The notes under the pieces were generated by a model. The model had not been told where the DNA came from and did no database searches. It worked only from the letters and a program-made list of their open reading frames with translations. From positions 1-53,688 of the forward strand of contig NZ_BAABJJ010000021.1 in assembly GCF_039543245.1 (NCBI RefSeq): a stretch of DNA of 53,688 bases, written 5' to 3'. A program made the translations under genes and the position numbers. This stretch comes from Algibacter_G agarivorans. Lineage in GTDB: Bacteria; Bacteroidota; Bacteroidia; Flavobacteriales; Flavobacteriaceae. The stretch's first letter is position 1. Every line of letters starts with the position of its first letter. Below, piece by piece: positions 42,430-50,859 of this stretch.

Positions 42430-42969
42430 ATGAAACGATTACAAGCATTAAATCCAGAAACAACAACTGGCAAATCAAAAGAATTATTTAACGGAGTTCA
42501 ATCAAAGTTGGGTATGGTGCCAAATATGATGAGAACCATGGGTAACTCATCTGCTGTACTAGAAGGTTACTTAAACTTAAGCGGTGCATTAGCTAAAGCA
42601 AGTATTGGTGCAAAGATGGGCGAATTAATAGCCTTAACAGTATCGCAAGAGAATAATTGTGATTATTGCCTATCTGCACACACTTTTATTGGAGAAAATT
42701 TAGTGAAAATAGATTCAACGTCTTTACAATCAGCAAGAATAGCCCAAAATTCCGATAAAAAAACTCAAGCAGGTTTGGTGTTTGCTAAAAAACTAGTAAC
42801 CACTCAAGGAAGGGTGTCTGATGAAGACGTACGGCTTGTAAAAGATGCTGGTTATACCGAGGGAGAGATTGGAGAAATCATAGCGCACGTAGCATTAAAC
42901 GTATTTACAAACTATTTCAATAACACAGCCAAAACAGCAATAGATTTTCCTTTAGTATCTAAAATATAA
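42430..42969 (+). CDS. Carboxymuconolactone decarboxylase/AhpD-family protein
   Basis: 179 residues, all-helical. The family redox motif CxxC...H is present as NCDYCLSAHTFIG near residues 77-88. GVQSKLGMVPNMMRTMGNSSAVL is the typical N-terminal part. Relatives include AhpD, a peroxidase that reduces alkyl hydroperoxides. The neighbourhood (OsmC, Dps, TetR) supports a role in peroxide or electrophile detoxification. First structural gene after the repressor. Confidence 0.85.
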   Translation: MKRLQALNPETTTGKSKELFNGVQSKLGMVPNMMRTMGNSSAVLEGYLNLSGALAKASIGAKMGELIALTVSQENNCDYCLSAHTFIGENLVKIDSTSLQSARIAQNSDKKTQAGLVFAKKLVTTQGRVSDEDVRLVKDAGYTEGEIGEIIAHVALNVFTNYFNNTAKTAIDFPLVSKI

Positions 42970-43025
42970 AACTCATCTAAAGGACAATGCAAGAATACAC
43001 ATTGTACTAATAAATTTTTAAAATC

Positions 43026-43436
43026 ATGGAAAAAAAACATCCTCTACCACCATTCAATGCTGAAACAGCAAAACAGAAAGTACAACTGGCAGAAGACGCT
43101 TGGAATAGTAAAGACCCTGTAAAAATTTCGTTGGCCTACTCTCAAGATACAGAGTGGCGCAACAGAAATCAATTTATTAATGGGCGCCAAGAAGTACAAG
43201 AATTTCTAAAAGACAAATGGCAAAAAGAATTAGAATATAAACTCAAAAAGGAATTATGGGCTTTTCTTGATAATAGAATTGCTGTACGATTTGAGTATGA
43301 ATACAGAAACAAAGACGGTCAATGGTTTAGAGCTTATGGCAATGAAAACTGGGAGTTTGACGCAGACGGATTGATGCAAAAGAGATATGCCAGCATTAAT
43401 GACTTAAAAATAAAAGAAACACAAAGAAAATTATAA
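43026..43436 (+). CDS. NTF2-like protein (DUF1348/SnoaL-like)
   Basis: 136 residues. The sequence fits the DUF1348 branch of NTF2-like proteins: AEDAWNSKDPVKISLAYSQDTEWRNR, INGRQEVQEFLKDKWQKELEYKLKKELWAF and NRIAVRFEYEYRNKDGQWFRAYGNENWEF (partial quotes). The fold forms a pocket for small molecules; no catalytic assignment is known for this branch. It is often found near TetR-controlled detoxification genes. Third gene of the operon. Confidence 0.8.
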   Translation: MEKKHPLPPFNAETAKQKVQLAEDAWNSKDPVKISLAYSQDTEWRNRNQFINGRQEVQEFLKDKWQKELEYKLKKELWAFLDNRIAVRFEYEYRNKDGQWFRAYGNENWEFDADGLMQKRYASINDLKIKETQRKL

Positions 43437-43452
43437 CCTTAAAACAAACACA

Positions 43453-44433
43453 ATGAAAAAATTTATCACACTTAAATTACTGCTGCTCCTACTCATCGTA
43501 GCGTGTCAACAGAAAGTAGAAGAAAAAAGCGTTACTCCTACCGTAACGGCGACACAGACTGCATCAAAAGAGCAGGCTACTAAATTTAAAAGCATCGATA
43601 TTAATGGAGTGAATATCGCCTATCGAGAAGCTGGAAATCCAGATAACCCAACTATCGTATTACTACACGGTTTTCCTTCATCTTCACAACAATATCGCAA
43701 GGTTTTAAACGAGTTATCTGATGAGTTTTATCTCATAGCACCAGATTACCCTGGATTTGGGAATAGTGATTTCCCTTCTCCAGATGAGTATCAATTCACC
43801 TTTGACAATTTAGCAAAGACCATAGACGCTTTTCTTGAAAAGAAAGCACTTAACTCTTACGCCTTAATGATTCAAGACTTTGGCGCTCCCGTAGGTTTTA
43901 GGATTGCAACCGCCCACCCTGAGCGCATTACAGCAATCATTAATCAAAATGGAAATGCGTATGAAGAAGGGCTTGGAAAAGCTTGGAAAGATATAAGAGT
44001 ACTATGGGCAAATAGAACTCTCGAGACTGAAAAAGCAATACTACCTGCATTTTCATTAGAGGGATTGAAGTGGCAATATACACACGGGACTAGAAATATT
44101 GAAAATGTTAATCCTGATAACTGGCAACTAGACTATTTAAGACTATCACGACCTAATGCTCATAATGCGGCTTTTGATTTATTGTATGATTACCAGAATA
44201 ATTTAACACTATACCCGACGTGGCAACAATATTTAAGAGATAATCAACCGCCTCTTTTAGTTGTTTGGGGTAAAAATGATGAGTTTTTTCCTGAGAGTGG
44301 CGCTGCAGCCTTTAAAAAGGATGTAAATAATATTGATTACAACATTTTTAACACAGGACACTTTGCACTAGAGGAAGATGGCGCCGAAATCATTTCAAAA
44401 ATGAGGGCATTTATGAAAACAATTAACCAATAA
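43453..44433 (+). CDS. Alpha/beta-hydrolase lipoprotein, epoxide-hydrolase/dehalogenase type
   Basis: 326 residues. A lipobox (LLLLLIVACQQ) marks a lipoprotein. In the hydrolase domain the oxyanion motif is LLHGFPSSSQQ. The nucleophile is an aspartate in MIQDFGAPVGF (about residue 140), not serine, as in epoxide hydrolases and haloalkane dehalogenases. The acid is in VVWGKNDEFFPE and the histidine in NTGHFALEEDG. It probably opens reactive epoxides or similar electrophiles in the envelope. It lies 12 bases before the GAPDH gene. Confidence 0.85.
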   Translation: MKKFITLKLLLLLLIVACQQKVEEKSVTPTVTATQTASKEQATKFKSIDINGVNIAYREAGNPDNPTIVLLHGFPSSSQQYRKVLNELSDEFYLIAPDYPGFGNSDFPSPDEYQFTFDNLAKTIDAFLEKKALNSYALMIQDFGAPVGFRIATAHPERITAIINQNGNAYEEGLGKAWKDIRVLWANRTLETEKAILPAFSLEGLKWQYTHGTRNIENVNPDNWQLDYLRLSRPNAHNAAFDLLYDYQNNLTLYPTWQQYLRDNQPPLLVVWGKNDEFFPESGAAAFKKDVNNIDYNIFNTGHFALEEDGAEIISKMRAFMKTINQ

Positions 44434-44445
44434 AATAGAACAAAA

Positions 44446-45435
44446 ATGAAAAAAATAGCAATAAACGGAATGGGGCGCATAGGAAGAGCCTCTTTGAAAA
44501 TAATTTTAGATAATCCAGAATTAGACTTGGTAGCAGTTAATGATATTGCTTTCATAGATAACATTGCCTACCTCTTAAAATATGATAGTGTTCACGGAAT
44601 TTTTGAAAAAGACGTAACTGTAGAGAATGATAGTTTACTAGTAAACGGGAAAACAATTCCTTTCTATTCTCAAAGAAATCCGGAAGACCTTCCTTGGAAA
44701 GAACTTGATGTAGATGTCGTAATAGAAAGTACAGGCTTTTTTACTAAAGAAGAAGACGCTCAAAAACACGTCGATGCAGGAGCTAAAGTCGTTGTAATTT
44801 CGGGACCTACCGCAAGTGGTGGAGTTCCAACGGTTGTGCACGGTGTAAATACTAAAGATGGAAAGAACACTATATTTTCTTGTGCAAGCTGTACCACAAA
44901 CAATATAAGTCCTGTTATTGAGATTTTAGGCAGAAGAATAGGTATAGCAAAAGCGATAATGACCACAGTACACGCAAACACATCTTCCAATAGCACAGTA
45001 GATGCACCCTCTAAAAAAACAAGAATGGGAAGGTCTGGAATGAATAATTTAATTCCCACCTCGACAGGTGCAGCCACAGCAACCACTAAGGCGTTGCCAG
45101 AATACGCAGGTAAATTTGATGGTATGGCAATTAGAGTTCCAGTAGCAATTGGGTCGGTTTCAGATATTACACTAGTAACAGCTAGAAAAACCTCTAAAGA
45201 AGAACTCAATCAAATATTTACAGAAGAGGCTTCAACTGCTCGTTATAAAAATGTAATAAGAGTGACTAATGACCCTATTGTTTCAAGTGACATAGTTAAA
45301 GACCCACACGCCGCAGTTATTGATTTAGAAATGACAAAAGTGGTTGATGGTGACTTAGTAAAAGTATTAGCCTGGTATGATAATGAGTGGGGCTTTGCAA
45401 ATCAAATGATTCGTCAGATTTTAGAAAATGTATAA
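44446..45435 (+). CDS. Glyceraldehyde-3-phosphate dehydrogenase, accessory copy
   Basis: 329 residues; type I NAD-dependent GAPDH of glycolysis. NAD-binding NGMGRIGRASLK is at residue 8. The catalytic cysteine is in SCASCTTNN near 150 and the base histidine in MTTVHANTSS. Two differences from the usual SNASCTTNC stand out: the second cysteine is Asn and an extra Cys precedes. The usual HAYT is HANT. An additional GAPDH within a stress operon could be a form less easily inactivated by oxidants or electrophiles. That is inference from context and from the altered motif. Confidence 0.88.
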   Translation: MKKIAINGMGRIGRASLKIILDNPELDLVAVNDIAFIDNIAYLLKYDSVHGIFEKDVTVENDSLLVNGKTIPFYSQRNPEDLPWKELDVDVVIESTGFFTKEEDAQKHVDAGAKVVVISGPTASGGVPTVVHGVNTKDGKNTIFSCASCTTNNISPVIEILGRRIGIAKAIMTTVHANTSSNSTVDAPSKKTRMGRSGMNNLIPTSTGAATATTKALPEYAGKFDGMAIRVPVAIGSVSDITLVTARKTSKEELNQIFTEEASTARYKNVIRVTNDPIVSSDIVKDPHAAVIDLEMTKVVDGDLVKVLAWYDNEWGFANQMIRQILENV

Positions 45436-45455
45436 CTAATATTAAAAATAAAATA

Positions 45456-45926
45456 ATGAAAAATGTCACTGCAAAAATCGACCGTTCGAAGTATAGAACT
45501 ATTTTTTCTGATGGAACACATCAAGTAATTGGAGATGAGCCAGATCCTTTTGGCACAGATGAAGGCACAGACCCTTATAGTTTATTGCTAATGGCTTTAG
45601 GTGGTTGTGTCGCTATGACCATAAGAATGTATGCTGACAGAAAAAAATGGGACTTAGAAGGTGTAGAAGTTACCCTATCACAAAAGCGAGTGCATCACAA
45701 AGATTGTGAAGAATGTGACTCAACAGATGGGTATGCCCACTTAATTGAAAAAAAAGTCGAACTATTAGGTAACCTGAATGATGCGCAAAGAGCGCGACTT
45801 ATGGAAATTGCAGATAGATGTCCCGTAAATAAGACACTACTAAATGAAATAAAGATTAGAACTGTAGAAGTTTACTCCACCATTAACCATATAACAAACC
45901 AAAAAGATGAAAAAACAATTAAATAA
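45456..45926 (+). CDS. OsmC/Ohr-family protein
   Basis: 156 residues from the ATG at 45456, chosen because the longer frame runs back into the GAPDH gene. The family core is seen: DPFGTDEGTDPYSLLLMALGGCVAMTIRMYADRKKW (partial quote), with the peroxidatic-type cysteine in GGC and the second in RCPVNKTL. OsmC/Ohr proteins reduce organic hydroperoxides with dithiols. Its last 20 bases overlap the Dps gene. Confidence 0.85.
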   Translation: MKNVTAKIDRSKYRTIFSDGTHQVIGDEPDPFGTDEGTDPYSLLLMALGGCVAMTIRMYADRKKWDLEGVEVTLSQKRVHHKDCEECDSTDGYAHLIEKKVELLGNLNDAQRARLMEIADRCPVNKTLLNEIKIRTVEVYSTINHITNQKDEKTIK

Positions 45927-46383
45927 GATTGGGTTAGACCGCATTGAGTCAAAATCCTTATCAGAAAAATTAAACACATTACTAGCAAACTATCAAATTT
46001 TCTATATGAATACCCGAGGTTTTCATTGGAACATTAAAGGAACTAATTTTTTTGAACTACATCTTAAATTTGAAGAATTGTACAACGATTCATTAATTAA
46101 AATAGATGAAATTGCAGAACGAATTTTAACTTTAGGCTACACACCATTACATACCTATTCTGATTATTTAAAGGAAGCATCCATAAAAGAGGCAAAAGAC
46201 ATAAGCAATGGAGAACAAGCCATTAAAGTAATTTTGAAGGGATATGAAACACTATTACCGCTCGAAAGGGAATTATTAGACCTTGCATCAGATTCAAATG
46301 ATGAAGGAACAAATGCTCTAATGAGCGATTACATTAGAGAGCAGGAAAAATCAGTTTGGATGTATTCTGCCTACATAAATTAA
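45907..46383 (+). CDS. dps: Dps-type ferritin (DNA-binding protein from starved cells)
   Basis: 158 residues. The four-helix ferritin-like fold carries the Dps ferroxidase motif: FHWNIKGTNFFELHLKFEELY with H, D/E ligands in SLIKIDEIAER. It stores iron and consumes peroxide, and in some species coats DNA. Start overlaps the osmC gene, a sign of tight translational coupling. It belongs with the oxidative-stress theme of the operon. Confidence 0.9.
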   Translation: MKKQLNKIGLDRIESKSLSEKLNTLLANYQIFYMNTRGFHWNIKGTNFFELHLKFEELYNDSLIKIDEIAERILTLGYTPLHTYSDYLKEASIKEAKDISNGEQAIKVILKGYETLLPLERELLDLASDSNDEGTNALMSDYIREQEKSVWMYSAYIN

Positions 46384-46396
46384 AAAACACACACGT

Positions 46397-46963
46397 ATGG
46401 ATTCAAGATATATAAGTGATATTGCATTCACTCCGTCAGTAAAAAATAGACAAGAAGAAATGGGCTCAAGAGTAGCCTATCAAAATATGGCAGAAAAAAG
46501 GGATTGGCAAACTAAAATCACAGAACAACTCCGTTTTTTTATTAGTAAAAGAGATTCTTTTTATATGGCTTCGGCTAATGCAGATGGGCAACCTTACATT
46601 CAACATAGAGGTGGTCCTAAAGGCTTTTTAAAAGTGCTGGATGACCAACATCTGGCCTTTGCAGACTTTTCAGGAAATAGGCAATATATTTCAGTAGGTA
46701 ATTTTGATGAAAATAATAAAGTACACCTCTTTTTAATAGATTACCCAAATAGGAAACGAATAAAAATTTGGGGAGAAGCTTCCATCATCACAAATGAATC
46801 AAATCTTATGGAACAGTTTATAGATAAAGACTATGACGTCCCTATAGAACGAATCATTAAAATAAAAATAACGGCTTGGGATATAAACTGCCCACAGCAC
46901 ATCCAGCAACGATATACCATTGAAGAAATAAAACCATATATAGATAAATTAAAAAATGAATAG
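46397..46963 (+). CDS. Pyridoxamine 5'-phosphate oxidase-like flavoprotein
   Basis: 188 residues. A split-barrel flavin-binding fold is indicated by FYMASANADGQPYIQHRGGPKGFLKVLDDQHLAFADFSGNRQYISVGN (partial quote), typical of the general stress / PNPOx-like group. The last part (WDINCPQHIQQRY) matches members often fused or linked to oxidative stress genes. The substrate is unknown. Last gene of the eight-gene operon; the attC-like site begins 36 bases after its stop. Confidence 0.82.
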   Translation: MDSRYISDIAFTPSVKNRQEEMGSRVAYQNMAEKRDWQTKITEQLRFFISKRDSFYMASANADGQPYIQHRGGPKGFLKVLDDQHLAFADFSGNRQYISVGNFDENNKVHLFLIDYPNRKRIKIWGEASIITNESNLMEQFIDKDYDVPIERIIKIKITAWDINCPQHIQQRYTIEEIKPYIDKLKNE

Positions 46964-46998
46964 TTTGCTATTTTGAATTATTATGGAGAAAACAGCAA

Positions 46999-47133
46999 GT
47001 TGCTAACAATGTATAAAAGCAATAGCGGTTTGGGCGCAATCTCAAACCTTTTTTTGTTTTAATTAAGTATCTTGTTATAAAAAATGTGAATGCATTTATT
47101 CCGCTACTGCTCTTAAACGAGACGTTGTATGTA
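46999..47133 (+). repeat. attC-like site 8
   Basis: Left arm GTTGCTAACAATGTATAA, outer bases complementary at 8 of 9 to GTTGGCAAC at 41731. Inner stem TAGCGG/CCGCTA with GCA/TGC beyond. Right arm TTAAACGAGACGTTGTAT. It closes the 5.4 kb stress-operon cassette. Confidence 0.75.
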
Positions 47134-47448
47134 AGTGACTCAGAACGGGCTTAACCCTTTGAAAACCAAACTACTTAATTAAGCCGAAAGGAAAATATTT
47201 TTAAGCTCTTTGAAGATAGTTCAGTGGTAACTTATTAGGAATTTATTTGTTTTTTCTTCCTTCCGCAAAAAAAATACTAGGAAGCCCATGCACATTGCAC
47301 AAACTTGCACACAAACCAAAATTTAGAAACAAGTACAATTCTTGCAGCCTAAAGTAGCTAAATTACTCTATACCAATAACAACCACTAAATAAACTAGAT
47401 TTTCTAAACAAATTTCATGGTTGTAATAAAGCTTATCGTTGGTAAGAA
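47134..47448. other. Gene-free start of cassette 9
   Basis: 315 bases with no ORF of note. A cluster of TTGCACA/TGCACATTGCACA words at about 47285-47315 resembles a stretch before site 9 (52617-52640). No promoter consensus is seen. It is the downstream region of the minus-strand regulator gene. Confidence 0.4.
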
Positions 47449-49035
47449 TTATTTTATCTTATTCAAAAAATTACTCAAATTATCTTCTCTTTTTAAATTC
47501 ATTTTTTTTCGGATACGTGAACGAGCCATATGCACACTATTTACAGAAATTCCTAATAAGTGAGACATTTCTTTACTATCAAAATTTAGTTTCACAAGAG
47601 CACAATGTTTTAAATCTGTCGGAGTTAATTCAGGATATTGTTTCAATAATTGGTCGTAAAAACTTTTATTGATCTGAGTAAAGCGGAGATGAAAATCTTC
47701 CCATATTTTCTTGTTACTCTGTTTGTATTTGTTGTGTAAAGTTTTATGTGAGTCAGGTAACTTATCTTTAAGTTCTTCTAACAGTTCTTTAACAAATTGC
47801 TCCTTCTCTATTATTTGCAAAGCATTAGCGGTAAGTTCTTTGTTTTTAATATTAAGTATCGTTTTGTTCTTGTCATCATTAAGTTTCTTTTTAAAAGCTA
47901 ATTTTTTCATTTTTACTTTCAACCTATATGTGATGAAGGCTATCGATGTCAATAATATTATAACAATAATTAATAACCTCAATCTAAATTTGGCTTTATT
48001 GTTTAATTTTAACAGTTTCGTTTGGGTTTCTATTTGTTCTTCCTTTTTTTTCAGATCGTCTTTATACCTATTTTTTATCTCAAAAAGACTTTTATTTTGT
48101 TGACTTTGGGTATTAAATAAGCTGTCTGACCACTTCTTAGACTTTTGCATATAGTCAAAAGCAAACCTATGTTTATTCTCTTTTCCATACAGCATTGCAA
48201 TTTTCTCTAAAACTAAAGGTTTTAATTTCGTTTGGGTTTGCAGAGAATCTATAGCATTTAGAGATTTATTATAGAAAACAAAAGCACTATCTGTTTCATT
48301 AATTGCACTTTTCAATTCACCCATATAATATGACACCGAAACTTGAAAACCATTTCCTTGTTTTTCAAGGTATGCAAGTACACCTTCTAAATATTTTTTA
48401 GCCTTATCATATTCTTTTAGCTCAACATATACTTGCCCATATACTGCATCAACAAAATACAACCTGCTTCCAGACTTATCAGATTTATAACAAGTATCAA
48501 GATATTGGAGAGCTGAATCATAATCTTGCATAGCTACATTTTGTATAGCAACATCAAAATAACAGGCAGTAAGTCGTTCCCTATATTTTTCATCCAACTT
48601 TACGTATTTTTTGGCAATTTTCAGTCCTTCTTTCAAATGGTATAAAGCCTCCTTTTCTATATCATAAACACCATATAGAATGCCTAACATTTGATGAATT
48701 TCTAGTAATGGTTTTTTATTAGAAATCTTATTAGCCATAGGCATTACATCCCAAAGTAAATCGAATGCATTATTAAATCTACCTTTTCGGTACTCAACAT
48801 CCGACATATGAACAACACAATTTAAATGATTAATGGTATCACCTTTTGATAAAAAGTATTCTGATCCTTTAGCGAAATAGGAATAAGCTTCCTCAGCAGG
48901 AGCTTGTGACATATGATATCTATCTTTATTAAATTTCTCAATTTTAAAAAATGAGGTATCTATTGAGTTTTGAGATAAGACTGAATTTGAGCAAATAATT
49001 ATTAATACATATAAAAAAGTTAACAAAAATCGCAT
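47449..49035 (-). CDS. TPR-containing membrane regulator with LuxR-type HTH
   Basis: 528 residues. A signal sequence is followed by tetratricopeptide repeats to about residue 310 (ALQYLDTCYKSD, KKYLEGVLAYLEKQG). A coiled coil comes next, then one membrane helix (LLIIVIILLTSIAFITYRL), and then a cytoplasmic part with a LuxR-type helix-turn-helix: LTPTDLKHCALVKLNFDSKEMSHLLGISVNSVHMARSRIRKKM (partial quote). Such proteins couple periplasmic sensing to transcription in Bacteroidota. Divergent from the two fucosidase genes, it is probably their regulator. Confidence 0.85.
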   Translation of the reverse strand: MRFLLTFLYVLIIICSNSVLSQNSIDTSFFKIEKFNKDRYHMSQAPAEEAYSYFAKGSEYFLSKGDTINHLNCVVHMSDVEYRKGRFNNAFDLLWDVMPMANKISNKKPLLEIHQMLGILYGVYDIEKEALYHLKEGLKIAKKYVKLDEKYRERLTACYFDVAIQNVAMQDYDSALQYLDTCYKSDKSGSRLYFVDAVYGQVYVELKEYDKAKKYLEGVLAYLEKQGNGFQVSVSYYMGELKSAINETDSAFVFYNKSLNAIDSLQTQTKLKPLVLEKIAMLYGKENKHRFAFDYMQKSKKWSDSLFNTQSQQNKSLFEIKNRYKDDLKKKEEQIETQTKLLKLNNKAKFRLRLLIIVIILLTSIAFITYRLKVKMKKLAFKKKLNDDKNKTILNIKNKELTANALQIIEKEQFVKELLEELKDKLPDSHKTLHNKYKQSNKKIWEDFHLRFTQINKSFYDQLLKQYPELTPTDLKHCALVKLNFDSKEMSHLLGISVNSVHMARSRIRKKMNLKREDNLSNFLNKIK

Positions 49036-49075
49036 GTTGTTTTTTTGACATGCAAGATACTTAAATATGTTTCAA

Positions 49076-49125
49076 ATATAGTCTACGTTAGGGGTATGCG
49101 CACTGAAATATAGTTTAAATATAGT
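49076..49125. promoter_or_regulatory. ATATAGT repeats in the regulator-fucosidase intergenic region
   Basis: ATATAGT occurs at 49076-49082, 49108-49114 and 49119-49125. The last two are in AAATATAGTT words exactly 11 bp apart, one helical turn. They lie between the divergent regulator and fucosidase genes and could bind the LuxR-type protein. Confidence 0.35.
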
Positions 49126-49254
49126 TGAAAACAAGTTGAATTAAATGCAATAATATAATTTTGAAATGTTGATATACAGAAGTATATGGTTTAAGATAAA
49201 ACCATTTAAATAAAGCGCTCACAACAATAAAATAATATTAAAACTAAAGTGTTT

Positions 49255-50853
49255 ATGAACCTAATTAAATCAATTTTACTACTAGCCATTCTGTTTTTTA
49301 GCAATAGTACATATTGCCAAAAAAAATCTCAGAAAAATTTAAGTGAAACTATTCAAGAAAAAGAGAAACATGAAGTGAAAAAAATTTACAAAGAAGAATG
49401 GCCTTCCATAGCTCGTCATTCCACACCTGAATGGTTTAGAGATGCTAAATTTGGTATTTACACGCATTTTGGTCCAGCCGTTTTGGCAACACAACACAAA
49501 ACTACCGAATGGTGGGGTTGGGCCATGTATAATAAAAAACAGAAGTATTGGACAAATGCTGTTCGACCTGATTCTCCCGATACTACACGAGAATTTAAGC
49601 TACATCAAGAATTATTTGGCGACCAAAATGTATATGGTTACAAGGATTTGATTATGGATTTTCAGCCCGATAAATTTGATGCAGAAGAGTGGGCAAATTT
49701 ATTTTTTAAAGCTGGAGCTAAATTTTCGGGTCCTATGGGATGTCATCACGATAATTTTATGTTGTGGGATTCCGAAGTTACACGTTGGAATATGAAACGT
49801 ACTGCTGGTATTGATGTTGTAGGCGAATTGGAAAAGGCAATTCGTGCAAAAAACATGAAATACCTGATAACTTTTCATCATGCTTTTTCTTGGTGGTTTT
49901 TTACTGAATCGCATAAATACGATGGAGCAAATCCAGAATATCAGGATCTATATTGCAAACCACATACATTTTCTGACGATCCAGATAGTTTTGGAGAATA
50001 CCCCGATGCCGAATACGAAGATTTATGGTTTAAAAAGCTAGAAGAAGCTGCTATAAAATATAAGCCAGATTTATTTTGGTTTGACATGGGGTTAGAGTTA
50101 TTAAGCGATGATATTCGTAAAAAAGCTTATGCAATGATACTTAATAATGGGGAACAAAATCAGCAAGAAATTGGCATCTCTTACAAAACAAAATTTGATA
50201 TTTGTATTCCTCCATCAGCAGGAATTCTTGATTTTGAAAAAGGTCGCTCACAAAGTGCACGTGAAGATGCTTGGTTAACCGACACACCTCTTGGTGGTTG
50301 GTTTTATAATGGACGTAAATCTCGGTCATCCGAAGCCATTATTGAAATCCTTATTGATATTGTAAGCAAAAACGGATGCTTGCTGTTAGATGTAAGTCCA
50401 AAACCGGATGGAACCATTCCCAACGATCAAAAAGAAACCTTATTAGGTATAGGTGAATGGTTAAAAGTAAACGGTGAAGCAATTTACAATACACGTCCGT
50501 GGGTTATTGCTGAAGAAGGCCCAACGAAACTCGAAAAAGACGGACATTTTAATGAAAATTGGGAAGCAATCTACACCGAAAGAGATATTCGATACACACA
50601 AAGCAAAGATCATAATACACTTTACGTAATTGTGATGGACGAACCTACAACAAATACCGTGGTGTCTAAAAAACTGGGTAAAGGTTTCGAATATTTAAGT
50701 CGCGAAATTGAAAGTGTAAGCCTAATTGGTTCTCATGAAAACATTGTATGGAAGCAAAACGAAACTAATATGACTTTCTCATTCCCTAAAAATATAAACG
50801 GGAAACATGCATTTTGTTATAAACTGAAATTAAAAAAAGTATCAAACAACTAA
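49255..50853 (+). CDS. Alpha-L-fucosidase (GH29), first of a tandem pair
   Basis: 532 residues from the ATG at 49255; a GTG two codons earlier is also open. The signal peptide ends near STYCQ. In the GH29 barrel the early motif is WFRDAKFGIYTHFGPAV and the nucleophile aspartate lies in DLFWFDMGLELL near residue 280. The C-terminal part is a beta-sandwich. It releases alpha-linked fucose from glycans such as algal fucoidan or host-type glycans. It is clearly paralogous to the next gene, six bases away, over its whole length. Confidence 0.9.
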   Translation: MNLIKSILLLAILFFSNSTYCQKKSQKNLSETIQEKEKHEVKKIYKEEWPSIARHSTPEWFRDAKFGIYTHFGPAVLATQHKTTEWWGWAMYNKKQKYWTNAVRPDSPDTTREFKLHQELFGDQNVYGYKDLIMDFQPDKFDAEEWANLFFKAGAKFSGPMGCHHDNFMLWDSEVTRWNMKRTAGIDVVGELEKAIRAKNMKYLITFHHAFSWWFFTESHKYDGANPEYQDLYCKPHTFSDDPDSFGEYPDAEYEDLWFKKLEEAAIKYKPDLFWFDMGLELLSDDIRKKAYAMILNNGEQNQQEIGISYKTKFDICIPPSAGILDFEKGRSQSAREDAWLTDTPLGGWFYNGRKSRSSEAIIEILIDIVSKNGCLLLDVSPKPDGTIPNDQKETLLGIGEWLKVNGEAIYNTRPWVIAEEGPTKLEKDGHFNENWEAIYTERDIRYTQSKDHNTLYVIVMDEPTTNTVVSKKLGKGFEYLSREIESVSLIGSHENIVWKQNETNMTFSFPKNINGKHAFCYKLKLKKVSNN

Positions 50854-50859
50854 AATATT

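Noticed and set aside
44760..45209. 149-codon minus-strand frame opposite the GAPDH gene
   Set aside because: Overlaps a certain enzyme gene completely; a codon-bias by-product.
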